DNA from: Hyphococcus sp.
GTDB taxonomy: Bacteria; Pseudomonadota; Alphaproteobacteria; Caulobacterales; Parvularculaceae
Assembly: GCA_028284345.1 (NCBI GenBank)
Contig: JANQRY010000010.1
Location: 124,001 to 188,000, forward strand
DNA: 64,000 nt
Direction of reading: 5' to 3'
A program made the translations under genes and the position numbers. Below, in pieces: positions 53,078-63,626 of the stretch (its first letter is position 1; every line of letters begins with the position of its first letter). The notes under the pieces were generated by a model. That model had not been told where the DNA came from. It saw nothing but the letters and a program-made list of their open reading frames with translations, and ran no database searches.

Positions 53078-56047
53078 ATGAAAAAATTGCTTCAGACGAC
53101 GGCCGTTTCGGCTTTGCTTGCGGTTGCCGCCGGTCCGGCGCTTGCCGGCGTTATCGAGGGGCGCGTTAGCGACCAGAGCGGCGACATTTCCCTTGACGGC
53201 GCCATTGTGCGTATCGTCGAGACGGGCGTCGCCACGACGACCAATCGCGCCGGCGAATATCGGTTTGCGGCGGTGCCGGCGGGCGATTACACGCTTCGCG
53301 TCTCTTACGTGGGCGCAGAACAGATCACCGCGTCGGTAAGCGTGCCGACAGAGGATGCTGTCGCCCGCCGCGACTTCCTGCTTGGCGAAGACCTTCGCGT
53401 TACAGAGAATATCCTGGTTGTCGGACAGCGCGGCGCGCTCAATTCGGCGCTCAGCCAGCAAAAAGCGTCGGACCGGATCATTACGGTGTTGTCGTCGGAC
53501 GCGATCGGGCAACTGCCCGACGAAAACGTCGCGGAGGCGGCGCGGCGCGCGGTTGGCGTCAACATTCAAAACGACCAGGGCGAAGGTCGTTTCATATCGA
53601 TCCGCGGCGCGAATCCGAACTTTGTGACGTCAACGATCAACGGCGTCCGCATCCCGTCGCCGGAGGCCGATGCCCGCCAGGTGCCGCTCGATGTCATCGA
53701 CAGCGACATTCTTTCCTCCATTACCGTCACAAAAACGCTAACGCCGGACGTTGACGGCGACTCGATCGGCGGCAATGTCGAGATCTCAACCCTGTCAGGG
53801 CTTGATCAGAAAAATCTCCTCCTGAAACTGAAAGCGGCGGGCATCTACGCCAATCAAGTCGAAGAACTTTCGCAGCGCTATTCAGGCGTTCTCGCCAACA
53901 ACTTCATGGAGGGCCGTCTCGGCGTCGCCGCGTCCGTCGCGTGGCAACAGCGCAAGTTTGGATCGGAAAACAAGGAAGTGGACGGGCCTGATTGGGTTCT
54001 TGACGAGGCCATCCCCTACCCCGAAGAGCTGGAATTCCGCGACTATCAGATCACGCGCGAACGTCTCTCCGCCTCGCTCAATCTTGATTACGAAGCGAAC
54101 GACAATCTGCTGCTTTTTGCGCGCGGCCTTTATTCCGACTTCAGCGATCAGGAATTTCGCTCGCGCGTTGAAAACAAGTTCGGCGACCCCGATTTCGCCG
54201 GCGCAACCGGTTCGGTTGCAACCTTCGACGCGGCGGCAGACGATCCGTTCGAAGTTGACCGCGATATCAAGGACCGGCTCGAGGAACAGACAATCTGGTC
54301 CGTGGCCGCCGGCGGCGAATGGACCAATGGTCCGGCGCTCGTCGATGTGACCGCGGCCTATTCCTTTGCGGATGAGGTCGAACCGGAACGCCTCGACACG
54401 GACTTCCGCGCCGAACTCGACAGCGGCATTTTCGGCGTCGATGTCTCGGACCAGATTCTGCCAAGCCTCGCCTTCCCGGACGCCGCCGCGGAAGCAGCCT
54501 ATTTCGACGCAGACAATTACGAATTTGACGGCCTGGAGCGCACCAATGGCGTTTCGGAGGACGAGGAGCTCTCCTTCGCCGCCAATATCAAATATGAAAC
54601 CGACATATTCGGCGCGCCGGGCTTTTATAAAGTCGGCGGCAAGGTTCGCCTGCGCGAGAAGTTTTTCAACGGCCAGGTTGACGTCTATGACGGGTTCGAC
54701 GGTCCGGACCTGACGCTCGCGCAGTTTGTATCGCCGATCGATTACGGGCTCGATCGCATCAATCCGGTTGCGAATGGAGATCTTGTCCGCAATTTCTTCC
54801 TCGCCAACGAAAGCGCGTTCGAGCTGAACGCCATCGACACCGCCGTCGCCTCCAACGAAGCGAACTACACCGCGAATGAGGATATTTTCGCCGGTTACGT
54901 GATGTTCCAGCGCCAGCTTACGGATGTCTTCTCCGTCATCGGCGGCGTGCGCGTTGAAAACACGAAATACGACGCCGTCGGCCAGACATTGCTTGTGCAG
55001 GAGTTCGAGGACTCGTTCGACGGCGACATAACCGCGACAGATCCCTTCACCCTGATCCCGACGACCGCGATCGGCGGGGCGCCCCTGGCCGACGATCTCG
55101 AATTCGAATATGACGTCGGCGAAGATGAAACGATCCTCGAATACGAGGCGGTGTTCCTCCAGGCCGAGTCATTTGAGAAGAACTACACCGATGTTCTGCC
55201 GAGCATGACGCTGCGTGCCGACTTTACGGACGACCTCGTCGGCCGGTTCGGCTATTACAAAACGATCGTGCGCCCGAATATCGAGGCCGCAGCGCCGCGC
55301 ATTAACGCCGAGCAGGGCGAAGACGGTCTTGTCGCGGAAGCGGGCAATCCGAACCTTGAGCGACAGGTCGCGCATAATTTCGATATCGCCCTTGAGTACT
55401 ATCCGGGCAACAAAGCGGTCTATTCGGCTGGCGTCTTCGCCAAGGAGATTAAGGACTTTATCGCGGGCGCCGAAGTTGACGGCGACGATCCGCGATTTGC
55501 CGGCACGCGCTTTGCGGAGTTCGACGAGCTTAATATTTTCGTTAACCTGCCGACCGCCTCGCTTTATGGGTTTGAACTCAACATGCAGCAGCCGATGGAC
55601 TTTCTCCCCGGCTTGCTGGGCGGCCTGATCCTGAGCGCCAACTACACGTTTGTCGACGGCGAAGCGACGTTGGACGACGGTCGCAAGATCTCGCTACCGG
55701 GTCAGGCCAAGCACGTGGCGACGGGCATATTGGGTTATGAAATGGGGCCGATCGATCTGCGCGTGGCCGCGACCTATCGCGACGAATATCTCGATGAAAT
55801 CGGCGTCGCCTCGGAAGAAATCGGCGGCGAAGACGTTGCGCTCGATCGCTTTGTCGACGATCACATCCAGATCGACGTTTCGGCGAAATACAAAATCACC
55901 GATCAGTTCCGCGCCTTCGTTGAGTTCAAGAATGTCAACGACGAGCCGTTTGTGGCGACAATCCGGTCGTCGCAATTTGGTCGGCTGAACGCCCAATATG
56001 AAGAATATAGCTGGACCGCCAAGTTCGGACTGGCTTTCACCTACTAG
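53078..56047 (+). CDS. TonB-dependent receptor of the phytase operon
   Basis: 989 residues. Signal peptide ending AGPALA, then a carboxypeptidase-regulatory-like domain (about 25-100, GVIEGRVSDQSGD). The plug follows, with TonB-box-like ENILVVGQR and RAVGVNIQNDQGEGRFISIRG, and a long barrel ends in FGLAFTY. This domain order is the TonB receptor type of Caulobacterales and sphingomonads. It precedes a phytase gene by about 105 bases, an arrangement known for inositol-phosphate use. ATG 53078 is preceded by TGGGGAC. Confidence 0.93.
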   Translation: MKKLLQTTAVSALLAVAAGPALAGVIEGRVSDQSGDISLDGAIVRIVETGVATTTNRAGEYRFAAVPAGDYTLRVSYVGAEQITASVSVPTEDAVARRDFLLGEDLRVTENILVVGQRGALNSALSQQKASDRIITVLSSDAIGQLPDENVAEAARRAVGVNIQNDQGEGRFISIRGANPNFVTSTINGVRIPSPEADARQVPLDVIDSDILSSITVTKTLTPDVDGDSIGGNVEISTLSGLDQKNLLLKLKAAGIYANQVEELSQRYSGVLANNFMEGRLGVAASVAWQQRKFGSENKEVDGPDWVLDEAIPYPEELEFRDYQITRERLSASLNLDYEANDNLLLFARGLYSDFSDQEFRSRVENKFGDPDFAGATGSVATFDAAADDPFEVDRDIKDRLEEQTIWSVAAGGEWTNGPALVDVTAAYSFADEVEPERLDTDFRAELDSGIFGVDVSDQILPSLAFPDAAAEAAYFDADNYEFDGLERTNGVSEDEELSFAANIKYETDIFGAPGFYKVGGKVRLREKFFNGQVDVYDGFDGPDLTLAQFVSPIDYGLDRINPVANGDLVRNFFLANESAFELNAIDTAVASNEANYTANEDIFAGYVMFQRQLTDVFSVIGGVRVENTKYDAVGQTLLVQEFEDSFDGDITATDPFTLIPTTAIGGAPLADDLEFEYDVGEDETILEYEAVFLQAESFEKNYTDVLPSMTLRADFTDDLVGRFGYYKTIVRPNIEAAAPRINAEQGEDGLVAEAGNPNLERQVAHNFDIALEYYPGNKAVYSAGVFAKEIKDFIAGAEVDGDDPRFAGTRFAEFDELNIFVNLPTASLYGFELNMQQPMDFLPGLLGGLILSANYTFVDGEATLDDGRKISLPGQAKHVATGILGYEMGPIDLRVAATYRDEYLDEIGVASEEIGGEDVALDRFVDDHIQIDVSAKYKITDQFRAFVEFKNVNDEPFVATIRSSQFGRLNAQYEEYSWTAKFGLAFTY

Positions 56048-56152
56048 TCTTTCGCCGACGGATTTCTGCTTCGGGGGAGACAGGTTTCGTTGCGTGATGC
56101 GGGCGGCGGCGTTGCGTATGCCGTCGCCCGCATATTTGCTTGAGAGGATCGG

Positions 56153-57166
56153 ATGCGACAATTGCTGCTAGCTGTTTTATGGGCCGGAACGGCCTGTGCG
56201 CCTTTCACAAGCGAGTTGCCAGGCGTTGCGCCAGTCGCGGAGACGACGCCGGTCGCATCCAGCGATGACGCCGCCGACGATCCGGCAATCTGGATCAATG
56301 ACAATAATCCAGAGGCGAGTCTTATTCTCGGGACGGACAAGCAGTCCGGCCTCTATGTTTATGATCTTAAGGGCAATGAACGCCAGTTCCTGCCCACCGG
56401 CGCGGTCAACAATGTCGATCTGCGGCAGAACGTTTCATTGAAAGACTGGAGCGGCGACATTGCGGCCGCGTCAAACCGCAGCAACGACACAATCACCCTT
56501 TATGAAATTGACAATGACGTTGTGCGCGAAACCGGGGCCTTTCCCTCACGGATCGAGGAACCCTACGGTCTTTGCCTCGGCGCATCCGGCGGATCGGTTA
56601 TCGTGTTCGTCGCTCATAAGAACGGCGCGCTGGTCGCATACGACCTTGATGGTCCGACAAGAGCGACATATGCGGGCCGCGTCGATCTGGAAACGCAGCT
56701 TGAGGGTTGTGTCTTTGATGACGAGACGGGCGTGCTCTATATTGGCGAGGAATCCCGCGGGATCTGGAAAGCGTCCTATGCGGGCGGCGAATTTTCAACG
56801 CCGCAACTTGTCGACGAGACCGGCGGCGACAGCGGCGTCGCGGCGGATGTTGAAGGCCTGGCGATTTACCGCGCCGCCGACGGGCGCAAGCTGCTTGTCG
56901 CCTCGTCGCAAGGCAATGACAGTTTCGCCCTTTACGATATGGCCAATGACGGTTTTCTAGGGCGCTTTAAAATCATTTCCGGCGCTGACATCGACGGCGC
57001 CGAAGAAACGGACGGCATCGAGGCGACATCCGTTCCGCTTGGTCCGGATTTCCCCCTTGGCGTTCTGGTCGTGCAGGACGGCCACAATCGCCCCCGGGGA
57101 CAGCGTCAGAATTTCAAGATCATTGACTGGCGCGATATTGACGCGGCGATGACCATAGACGAATAA
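56153..57166 (+). CDS. Beta-propeller phytase (3-phytase family)
   Basis: 337 residues. Signal peptide (lipobox-like TACAP near residue 14-17), then the six-bladed beta-propeller with family motifs DDAADDPAIWIN, GTDKQSGLYVYDL, EEPYGLC, GEESRGIWK, and VASSQGNDSF. The acidic residues bind the calcium ions that hold phytate. It removes phosphate from inositol hexakisphosphate outside the cytoplasm. With the preceding receptor it forms a two-gene uptake and hydrolysis unit, likely induced by phosphate limitation given the Pho-box-like sequence. Confidence 0.93.
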   Translation: MRQLLLAVLWAGTACAPFTSELPGVAPVAETTPVASSDDAADDPAIWINDNNPEASLILGTDKQSGLYVYDLKGNERQFLPTGAVNNVDLRQNVSLKDWSGDIAAASNRSNDTITLYEIDNDVVRETGAFPSRIEEPYGLCLGASGGSVIVFVAHKNGALVAYDLDGPTRATYAGRVDLETQLEGCVFDDETGVLYIGEESRGIWKASYAGGEFSTPQLVDETGGDSGVAADVEGLAIYRAADGRKLLVASSQGNDSFALYDMANDGFLGRFKIISGADIDGAEETDGIEATSVPLGPDFPLGVLVVQDGHNRPRGQRQNFKIIDWRDIDAAMTIDE

Positions 57167-57351
57167 GCGTCCCACCGGATCGGCCCAACAATCAGTGACG
57201 GCCGACGTCGCCGAACACGCTTGCCGCAGATGGCGCAAGGGGCATGGCGGCATGGGCGTCGACAAGTTTCGACGGGTGACGGCGCGCTGGAATGAGAACC
57301 CGCAGCTGCGTCAGGCGACCTCCGGTCTAACATTGGACTTGGGGGGCGTGC

Positions 57352-59319
57352 GTGCCGTATTCGGTCGACCAACAATCCTTTAAGGCCCTGCGTTGCGCGC
57401 GACGCCTTTCGACCATACCCGCCGTCGTTCTAGGCGCGTCTGCGCTTCTAACGACCGCGCACGCCCAGCGGGCGGCGGAGAACGTGATCCGCGCCGCCGA
57501 CGACGCGTTCGGGGCGAGCGTCGGCGATGAAGAAATCGGTCTTTACTCCAATGAAAATGTGCGCGGCTTCAGCCCGATCAGCGCCGGCAATATCCGCATT
57601 GAACGGCTGACCATTGACCGCCAGTCAAACTTCAGCAATCGGCTGATTGGCGGCTCGACGATCCGCGCGGGGCTTTCGGCGCAAGGCTATCTCCTGCCCG
57701 CCCCTACCGGGATTGTCGATTTCTCCTTGCGCCGCGTGGCGGAGACGCCCGTGCAGAGCATTGTCGCGCAGTATGGTCTTTACGGGAGTTACAACGTCGC
57801 CGCCGACCTGCAGGAACGCTTCTTTGGCGGGCTTTTAGAAACCACCGGCGGCGCGGGCTATGAATATACTGTCAGCGGCAATGGTTCGCGCGACATTCGC
57901 TGGTCGCTCGGCGCCGCGCTGCGCCTTCGCCCGTCAGATGCGCTCGATATTACGGTGTATGGGGACTATTGGCGCGACGTTTCCGATCGCCGCTGGATCT
58001 TTTATTTCACGGACGGGACAGCCGCCCCGCCTGAGATCGACAATCGGCGCGACGACGCCGGCCAGCCCTGGGTCGAACGCTCGGGCGATAACGTCAATTT
58101 CGGAATAGTCGCCCGCTATTGCCCTTCCATCGCCGACTTTGAACTCGGCGCCTTTCGCTCGACAACGGAATACAACCGGCAGATCGCCCAGTTCTTCACC
58201 AACGTTGCGCCGGACAAGACCGGCGAATTAAACGCCTTCATCGGCCCCTCGCCGCGTTTCGCTTCAACCTCGTTCGAGGCGCGCGCGTCGCGCGGGCTTA
58301 CGGAGGGCGATCGCGAACATACGCTGACGTTCAATCTGCGGGGGCGCGACCGGGACCGACGCTTCGGCGGCGCAATCGACGTCAATCTGGGGCTCGTCAA
58401 TGTCGAGGCGCCCGGCGTTTTCCCCGAACCGGATGTCGTCGTCGGGCCGTCGACGCGCGAAGACGTCCGACAAATCACCGCGGGCCTTGCCTACGGCTTG
58501 CGCTGGCGGGACCGCGGCGAGATCAATGTCGGCCTTCAGAAGACGGACTATACGCGAACCATTACCGCGCCGAGCGCCGCGCCGACCGAAGGGAAGGCCG
58601 ATCCCCTTCTCTATAATGCGAGCGCCGCCATCGAGATCACGCCGCGTCTTGTCGCCTATGGCGGAATTGTGCGCGGATTTGAGGAAGGCCCGTCCGCGCC
58701 GTCAATCGCGCTCAACCGTAATGAAGCGCCGCCCGCTATTGAGACCGAACAGGCCGATGCGGGGCTGCGCCTCTTTGTCGGCAAGCTCACCGCCGTCGTC
58801 GGCGTGTTCCGGATCGAAAAGCCGTTCTTTTCGCTGGGAACCGACCGGTTGTTCCGCGAGACCGGGACGATCACCAATCGCGGGGTTGAACTCTCGCTCG
58901 CCGGGCCTGTCACCGACGAATTGCAGGTGATTGCCGGCGCGGTCTTCTTCGATCCGACCCTCTCGGGCGCGCCGGTCGAGGACGGTTTGTTGTCGGCCGA
59001 TCCGATCGCCTTCCGCAACCGGACCGTCACCCTCAATATGGACTATCGCCCCAAATGGGCGCCGGGTTGGTCAGGAGACTTAAGTCTCACCCATCTCGGT
59101 CCCCAGAATGGCGATAATCTCGGGCGTCTCACCGTAGAAGGACAAACCTTCATCGATTTGGGACTGCGCAAAGAGCTCGAGATCGCCGGTTCCACATTCG
59201 TGCTGCGCGCCCGCCTCGACAATGTTTTCAACACATTCGGCTGGATGGTTTCAGAAAGCGGCGCCTTTTCCTTCCGGGCCCCGCGCGGCTTTTCCATCTC
59301 CGTGCGCTCGGACTTTTGA
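57352..59319 (+). CDS. TonB-dependent receptor with atypical plug
   Basis: 655 residues. Signal peptide to about residue 38 (AHAQR). A receptor-type plug lacking the LRGPQG segment but with VRGFSPISAGNIRIERLTIDRQ, key RIERLTID, and a barrel ending RGFSISVRSDF with C-terminal phenylalanine. Start is a GTG at 57352 after GGGGGG. Probably a siderophore or nutrient receptor of the RGF type; substrate unknown. It follows the phytase gene by 185 bases but may have its own promoter. Confidence 0.85.
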   Translation: MPYSVDQQSFKALRCARRLSTIPAVVLGASALLTTAHAQRAAENVIRAADDAFGASVGDEEIGLYSNENVRGFSPISAGNIRIERLTIDRQSNFSNRLIGGSTIRAGLSAQGYLLPAPTGIVDFSLRRVAETPVQSIVAQYGLYGSYNVAADLQERFFGGLLETTGGAGYEYTVSGNGSRDIRWSLGAALRLRPSDALDITVYGDYWRDVSDRRWIFYFTDGTAAPPEIDNRRDDAGQPWVERSGDNVNFGIVARYCPSIADFELGAFRSTTEYNRQIAQFFTNVAPDKTGELNAFIGPSPRFASTSFEARASRGLTEGDREHTLTFNLRGRDRDRRFGGAIDVNLGLVNVEAPGVFPEPDVVVGPSTREDVRQITAGLAYGLRWRDRGEINVGLQKTDYTRTITAPSAAPTEGKADPLLYNASAAIEITPRLVAYGGIVRGFEEGPSAPSIALNRNEAPPAIETEQADAGLRLFVGKLTAVVGVFRIEKPFFSLGTDRLFRETGTITNRGVELSLAGPVTDELQVIAGAVFFDPTLSGAPVEDGLLSADPIAFRNRTVTLNMDYRPKWAPGWSGDLSLTHLGPQNGDNLGRLTVEGQTFIDLGLRKELEIAGSTFVLRARLDNVFNTFGWMVSESGAFSFRAPRGFSISVRSDF

Positions 59320-59427
59320 CAAGGCGCAAAGGCTGTAGCGGTTTAAAACCAGCGAGCCGGCCTGTCGAGCATATGCGTGCGACTGACATCTAATCATCCG
59401 TAGACAGATAGAAGACCGCGCGGCGCG

Positions 59428-61806
59428 TTACATCAGCTTGTCCAGCGTGATCGGCAGGTCACGGACGCGTTTGCCGATCGCATCATAGATCGCATTCGCC
59501 ACGGCCGCCGACGGCCCGTTCATTGAGATCTCGCCGATCCCCCGCGCGCCGGTCGGCGCCTGCGGGTCGGGAATCCCCGTCCACGCGACGTCGATCTCCG
59601 GAACGTCGAGATGCGAGGGCATATAGTAAGCGCCGAAGCTCGGATTCGCGATGCGGCCGTTGCGCTCGTCGAACTGCGCGTACTCCATCATGGCCATGCC
59701 GAGCGACATGATAATGCCGCCGCGGAATTGGCTCGCTGCAAGTTTCTCGTTGAGGATCCGGCCGCAATCATAGACGCCGCAGATCCGCGAAATGCGCAAT
59801 TCGCCCGTGACCGCGTTGACCTTGACTTCGCAGAATACCGCGCCGGTCGAATGCATCGACCATTCGGACACTTCGGTGGGCGGCGGCGCCGTCGCCTCGA
59901 CGGAGATCGAGGTTTGGCCGGACCGCGCCAGGAGGTCGGCGAAAGAGATGCGCACGGACGGGTCCGCGGCCAGCGCAAGCGATCCATCCACCGTTTTCAA
60001 CGCCGCCGCCGGTTGCCCACGCAGCGCGCCGCCTTCCGGCGCCAAAGCGGCGAGCTCGGCGACCAGCGCGGCGTGCGCGGCGGCGACAGACGCGCCGATC
60101 GCGGCCGTCTGCTGCGATGCGGCCGCGATGATGCTGCCCGGGAGCTTATTGTCGCCATGGCGGACATCGACGTCTTCGTAAGGAAGGCCGAGCCGTTCTG
60201 CGGCGACCGCCGCCGTCGCCGTGGACGTCCCCATCCCCATATCGGCCCCCGCCGTCTCGACAAGGGCTTTGCCATCGTCGGTGAGCGTGATGCGCGCCGC
60301 AGAGCCGCCGAAGCGCTTGTACGGATAATAGGCGGACGCCATCCCCGTGCCGACGAACCATTCGCCCTCGCGCCGTCCAAGGCGCTGACCGGAGCGCGGC
60401 CGCCAGCCGAACCTGCGGGCGCCTTCGCGGTAGGCATCGACCAGCGCACGCTGCGAGAAGGGTTTGCCGGTCGTCGGATTGTTGTCCGGCTCGTTGCGGA
60501 TGCGCAGCTCAACCGGATCCATCCCGAGTTTCTCGGCAAGCTCGTCGAGCGCGGTTTCCAAGGAGAACGTCCCGACCGCAGAGCCGGGCGCCCGCATGAA
60601 GGTGTTGCCCAGCATATCCATGATCCCGACGCGCACTTCGAGGTGCATCGAATCGGCCTGATACATATGGTGGCTGGCCTCGGTAAAGGGCTCGGTCATG
60701 GCGTTGTGCGCGATCTTCACTGTGGTTCCGGTGTGGATCAGCGCCGTCAACCGACCGTCACGATCGGCGCCGAGCGCGAGGCGTTGTCGGGTTGGCGCGC
60801 GGCCGCCGCAAACGCGGAAGACGCCCTCGCGCGTCAGCGTCATGCGAACCGGCCGGCCCGCGGCCTGAGCGGCGGCGGCCGCCAGGATATGATATTGCCA
60901 CAGCGTCTTGCCACCGAATCCACCGCCGACATATTCCGCCGTCAGATGAACTTTTGACGGATCGATGCCGAACACCTTCGCCATTGTGATCGCCGACATG
61001 TCAACGCCCTGCGTGCAGTCGTGCATGCGCAGAACGCCGTCTTGCCACGCGACCGTGACGGCGTGCGGCTCGATCTGGTTATGATTCTGCTGGGGCGTGC
61101 TGTATTCGCGATCGACGGAAACGGGCGCCGCGGCGAGCGCGGCTTCGGCGTCGCCGGCGACATATTTCAGATCGCGGCCTGCATAAAAGGCGACGTCAGC
61201 GCCGGCGGTCGCGTCCTCAAAGCTGGTGACCGCGTCCTCAACGTCATACGCAACGTTCACAAGGCTTGCGGCGTGATCGGCCTCTTCCTGCGTCGCGGCG
61301 AGGACAACGGCGACCGGCTGACCATTCCAGTGAACCGACGCGTCCTGCATCACCGGCAGCGAGCTTCCCGCCATGCCGGTCCGCGTGGCGTAAAACGGTT
61401 CCGGCGGCGCCAATCGAGGGGCGTTCTTATGCGTCATGACGAAAACGACGCCGGGCGCGGCTTCCGCTGCGTCCGTGTCGATCGTGCGGATCGTCCCCCG
61501 CGCAATCGTCGAGAAGACAAGCGCGCCGTAGACCATCCCCGGGAATTTATGCTCAGCGGCGAACTTCGCCTCCCCGCGCACCTTGAGCGGTCCGTCCCGT
61601 CGGGAATGCGCGGCGCCGAGATTGCCCGGCGTGCGGATCAGCGGATCGCGCGCATCGACCGGAACAGCGGGCTGCTCGGCGGTCGCCGCACCGCTGAGTG
61701 CGACGCCGGCAATCGTCGCCGCAGAGCCCGCAAGCATCTCGCGACGGTCGATCTTCAGGTTCTCGCCCGCCTTCGGGACGGCGTGTTTGTCCGACGGCTG
61801 CGTCAT
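59428..61806 (-). CDS. paoC: Aldehyde oxidoreductase, molybdopterin-binding subunit (PaoC-type), Tat signal
   Basis: 792 residues of the xanthine dehydrogenase family large subunit. A twin-arginine signal is at the start ([20 protein letters not shown]). The a/b-hammerhead domain is followed by the molybdopterin domain with [17 protein letters not shown], and the C-terminal [13 protein letters not shown] with the catalytic glutamate in GIGE. It oxidises aldehydes in the periplasm with the other two subunits. Its start overlaps the stop of the FAD subunit gene by four bases. Confidence 0.9.
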   Translation of the reverse strand: MTQPSDKHAVPKAGENLKIDRREMLAGSAATIAGVALSGAATAEQPAVPVDARDPLIRTPGNLGAAHSRRDGPLKVRGEAKFAAEHKFPGMVYGALVFSTIARGTIRTIDTDAAEAAPGVVFVMTHKNAPRLAPPEPFYATRTGMAGSSLPVMQDASVHWNGQPVAVVLAATQEEADHAASLVNVAYDVEDAVTSFEDATAGADVAFYAGRDLKYVAGDAEAALAAAPVSVDREYSTPQQNHNQIEPHAVTVAWQDGVLRMHDCTQGVDMSAITMAKVFGIDPSKVHLTAEYVGGGFGGKTLWQYHILAAAAAQAAGRPVRMTLTREGVFRVCGGRAPTRQRLALGADRDGRLTALIHTGTTVKIAHNAMTEPFTEASHHMYQADSMHLEVRVGIMDMLGNTFMRAPGSAVGTFSLETALDELAEKLGMDPVELRIRNEPDNNPTTGKPFSQRALVDAYREGARRFGWRPRSGQRLGRREGEWFVGTGMASAYYPYKRFGGSAARITLTDDGKALVETAGADMGMGTSTATAAVAAERLGLPYEDVDVRHGDNKLPGSIIAAASQQTAAIGASVAAAHAALVAELAALAPEGGALRGQPAAALKTVDGSLALAADPSVRISFADLLARSGQTSISVEATAPPPTEVSEWSMHSTGAVFCEVKVNAVTGELRISRICGVYDCGRILNEKLAASQFRGGIIMSLGMAMMEYAQFDERNGRIANPSFGAYYMPSHLDVPEIDVAWTGIPDPQAPTGARGIGEISMNGPSAAVANAIYDAIGKRVRDLPITLDKLM

Positions 61807-62789
61807 CGTGAGGCTCCCGCGAGATCATGCAGCACCGCAACGATCGTGCGGCGCGCGAGTTCTGGTTTAAAGGCGTTGCCCGGACGCGTTGCGGCGCCGG
61901 AGAGGGCGATGTCCGCAGCCCGCGCGAAGGCCGCATCGTCGGGCGCGGCGCCGACAAGCGTGGCCTCGGCTTCGCGCGCGCGCCACGGTTTGGGCGCGAC
62001 GCCGCCAAGCGCGATCCGCGCGTCCGCAATGCGTCCGTCATTCAAGCGCAAGACGGCGGCGACCGAAATCAGCGCAAAGGCGTAGCTCGCCCGGTCCCGC
62101 ACCTTGCGATAGGTCGAGCGCGCATCAACCGGCGGCGCCGGCAGCTCGATCGCGGTAATGAGTTCGCCGGGGGTCAAAACAGTCTCAACATGCGGCGTGT
62201 CGCCCGGCAGGCGGTGGATGTCCGTCAGGGGTAGGACACGTCGCCCGTCCGCGCCGGCGAGATGCACCGTTGCGTCGAACGCTGCGAGCGCCACGCACAT
62301 GTCAGACGGGTGTGTCGCAATGCAGGCCGGCGAAACACCGAGAACGCCGTGGCCGCGGTTAAACCCGTCTATCGCATCGCACCCCTCGCCAGGCTGACGC
62401 TTGTTGCAGCGAGCGCCCTCGACGTCATAGAAATAGGTGCAGCGCGTGCGCTGCAGGATGTTGCCGCCCACGGTCGCCATGTTTCGAATCTGCGCCGACG
62501 CGCCGGAAAGAATCGAGCGTGAGACGGCGGGGTAGCGTTCGCGCACCGCAGCGTTCTCCGCGAGCGCCGTATTGCTCGCCGCCGCGCCAATCATGAGGCC
62601 GCCATCGTCTGTCTCTTCGATACGGTTGGACAGGTCGGTGACATCGACAAGCACGGTCGGGCTCTCGATCCCTTCGCGCATGAGATCGACGAGATTGGTC
62701 CCGGCTCCGAGAAATCTTGCGGCCGTGTCCGCGCCGCGAGCGATGGCGTCCGGTTCGGACTTCGCTTTGTTATATGAAAAAGGTATCAT
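61803..62789 (-). CDS. paoB: Aldehyde oxidoreductase, FAD-binding subunit (PaoB-type) with Fe-S cysteines
   Basis: 328 residues. FAD site [14 protein letters not shown] and [11 protein letters not shown]. In PaoB an extra [4Fe-4S] cluster sits in an insert; here [24 protein letters not shown] and SPACIA supply four cysteines, matching. It passes electrons from the molybdenum centre to an external acceptor. Overlaps the 2Fe-2S subunit gene by four bases. Confidence 0.9.
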   Translation of the reverse strand: MIPFSYNKAKSEPDAIARGADTAARFLGAGTNLVDLMREGIESPTVLVDVTDLSNRIEETDDGGLMIGAAASNTALAENAAVRERYPAVSRSILSGASAQIRNMATVGGNILQRTRCTYFYDVEGARCNKRQPGEGCDAIDGFNRGHGVLGVSPACIATHPSDMCVALAAFDATVHLAGADGRRVLPLTDIHRLPGDTPHVETVLTPGELITAIELPAPPVDARSTYRKVRDRASYAFALISVAAVLRLNDGRIADARIALGGVAPKPWRAREAEATLVGAAPDDAAFARAADIALSGAATRPGNAFKPELARRTIVAVLHDLAGASR

Positions 62790-63289
62790 TCGTTGTCTTC
62801 CGAAACATAGGCGGCGATGGCGTCGACGATTCCGTTATGGGCGCCGCAGCGACACAGATTGCCGTTCATCCTTTCCTTGATCTCAGCACGGCTCCGCTCG
62901 GGAGACGCTTGCAGATCGGGCGAGATATTACTGGGCAATCCGCGCTTGAATTCTTCGCGAAGTGCGACGGCGCTCATAATTTGCCCGGGCGTGCAATAAC
63001 CGCACTGAAAGCCGTCATGCTCGACGAACAGCGATTGCAACGGATGCAGATCATCGTCATCAGCGAGACCTTCGATCGTTGTCACCGAGCGCCCTTCATA
63101 CTGCACGGCGAGGGCAAGGCAGGAGAGAATCCGCTCGCCGTCAACGAGTACGGTGCACGCCCCGCAGGCGCCCTGATTGCAACCCTTCTTCGTGCCCGGA
63201 CGGTCGAGCGTGTCGCGCAGCAGATCGAGCAGGGAAACGCGCACATCCTTCGGCGCATCATAAGCCCGCCCGTTGATCGTGATCGCCAT
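62786..63289 (-). CDS. paoA: Aldehyde oxidoreductase, [2Fe-2S] subunit (PaoA-type)
   Basis: 167 residues. N-terminal plant-type ferredoxin cysteines [11 protein letters not shown], a fourth cysteine in LSCLAL, and the C-terminal cluster QCGYCTPGQ and NLCRCG. No export signal precedes the ferredoxin fold from ATG 63289 (AGGAGG upstream), so it must be exported with the Tat-tagged large subunit. E. coli PaoA carries its own Tat signal, so the tag has changed subunit here. Confidence 0.92.
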   Translation of the reverse strand: MAITINGRAYDAPKDVRVSLLDLLRDTLDRPGTKKGCNQGACGACTVLVDGERILSCLALAVQYEGRSVTTIEGLADDDDLHPLQSLFVEHDGFQCGYCTPGQIMSAVALREEFKRGLPSNISPDLQASPERSRAEIKERMNGNLCRCGAHNGIVDAIAAYVSEDNE

Positions 63290-63626
63290 CGTGAAGCCTC
63301 CTGCGAAGTCTGATCCCATCAGCCGACAGGAATCACGTCCGGTCGGGTGAATGCTTTAAGTTTACTCATCGATTCCTGATTGGTAAAAACGCATTGTTTC
63401 GAAGGCAAGTATCGTTACTGTCGATACTAAAAAATGGACTCGACAACATATTACGTTTCAAGACCGCCGTTCGGCTCACCCCGCTGAGCAGTGAATCTCG
63501 TCGCCCAGGACCAGGCGCTTTCAGCTACGAGCAGCAAGTGGAGGACAAGACATTGCGCCAGTGCCTCGTTATTGAATACTAACACGCCTCTCAAAAGCGC
63601 CTTGACGCCCCCGCACAAGGACCTGA
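63290..63626. other. Divergent promoter region paoABC / lysR
   Basis: 337 bases between the oxidoreductase operon and the LysR gene, with the LysR-type dyad at 63408-63428. A 62-codon open frame from 63394 has no ribosome binding site and covers the dyad, so it is not called. Confidence 0.7.
63408..63428. promoter_or_regulatory. LysR-type T-N11-A dyad
   Basis: AGTATCG, seven bases, CGATACT: perfect seven-base arms containing T-N11-A. It sits 118 bases upstream of the paoA start and 198 bases upstream of the lysR start, the standard place for a LysR regulator's main site. Confidence 0.6.

Noticed and set aside
63394-63582. 62-codon frame between paoA and lysR
   Set aside because: No ribosome binding site and no family resemblance; it covers the LysR dyad in the promoter region.
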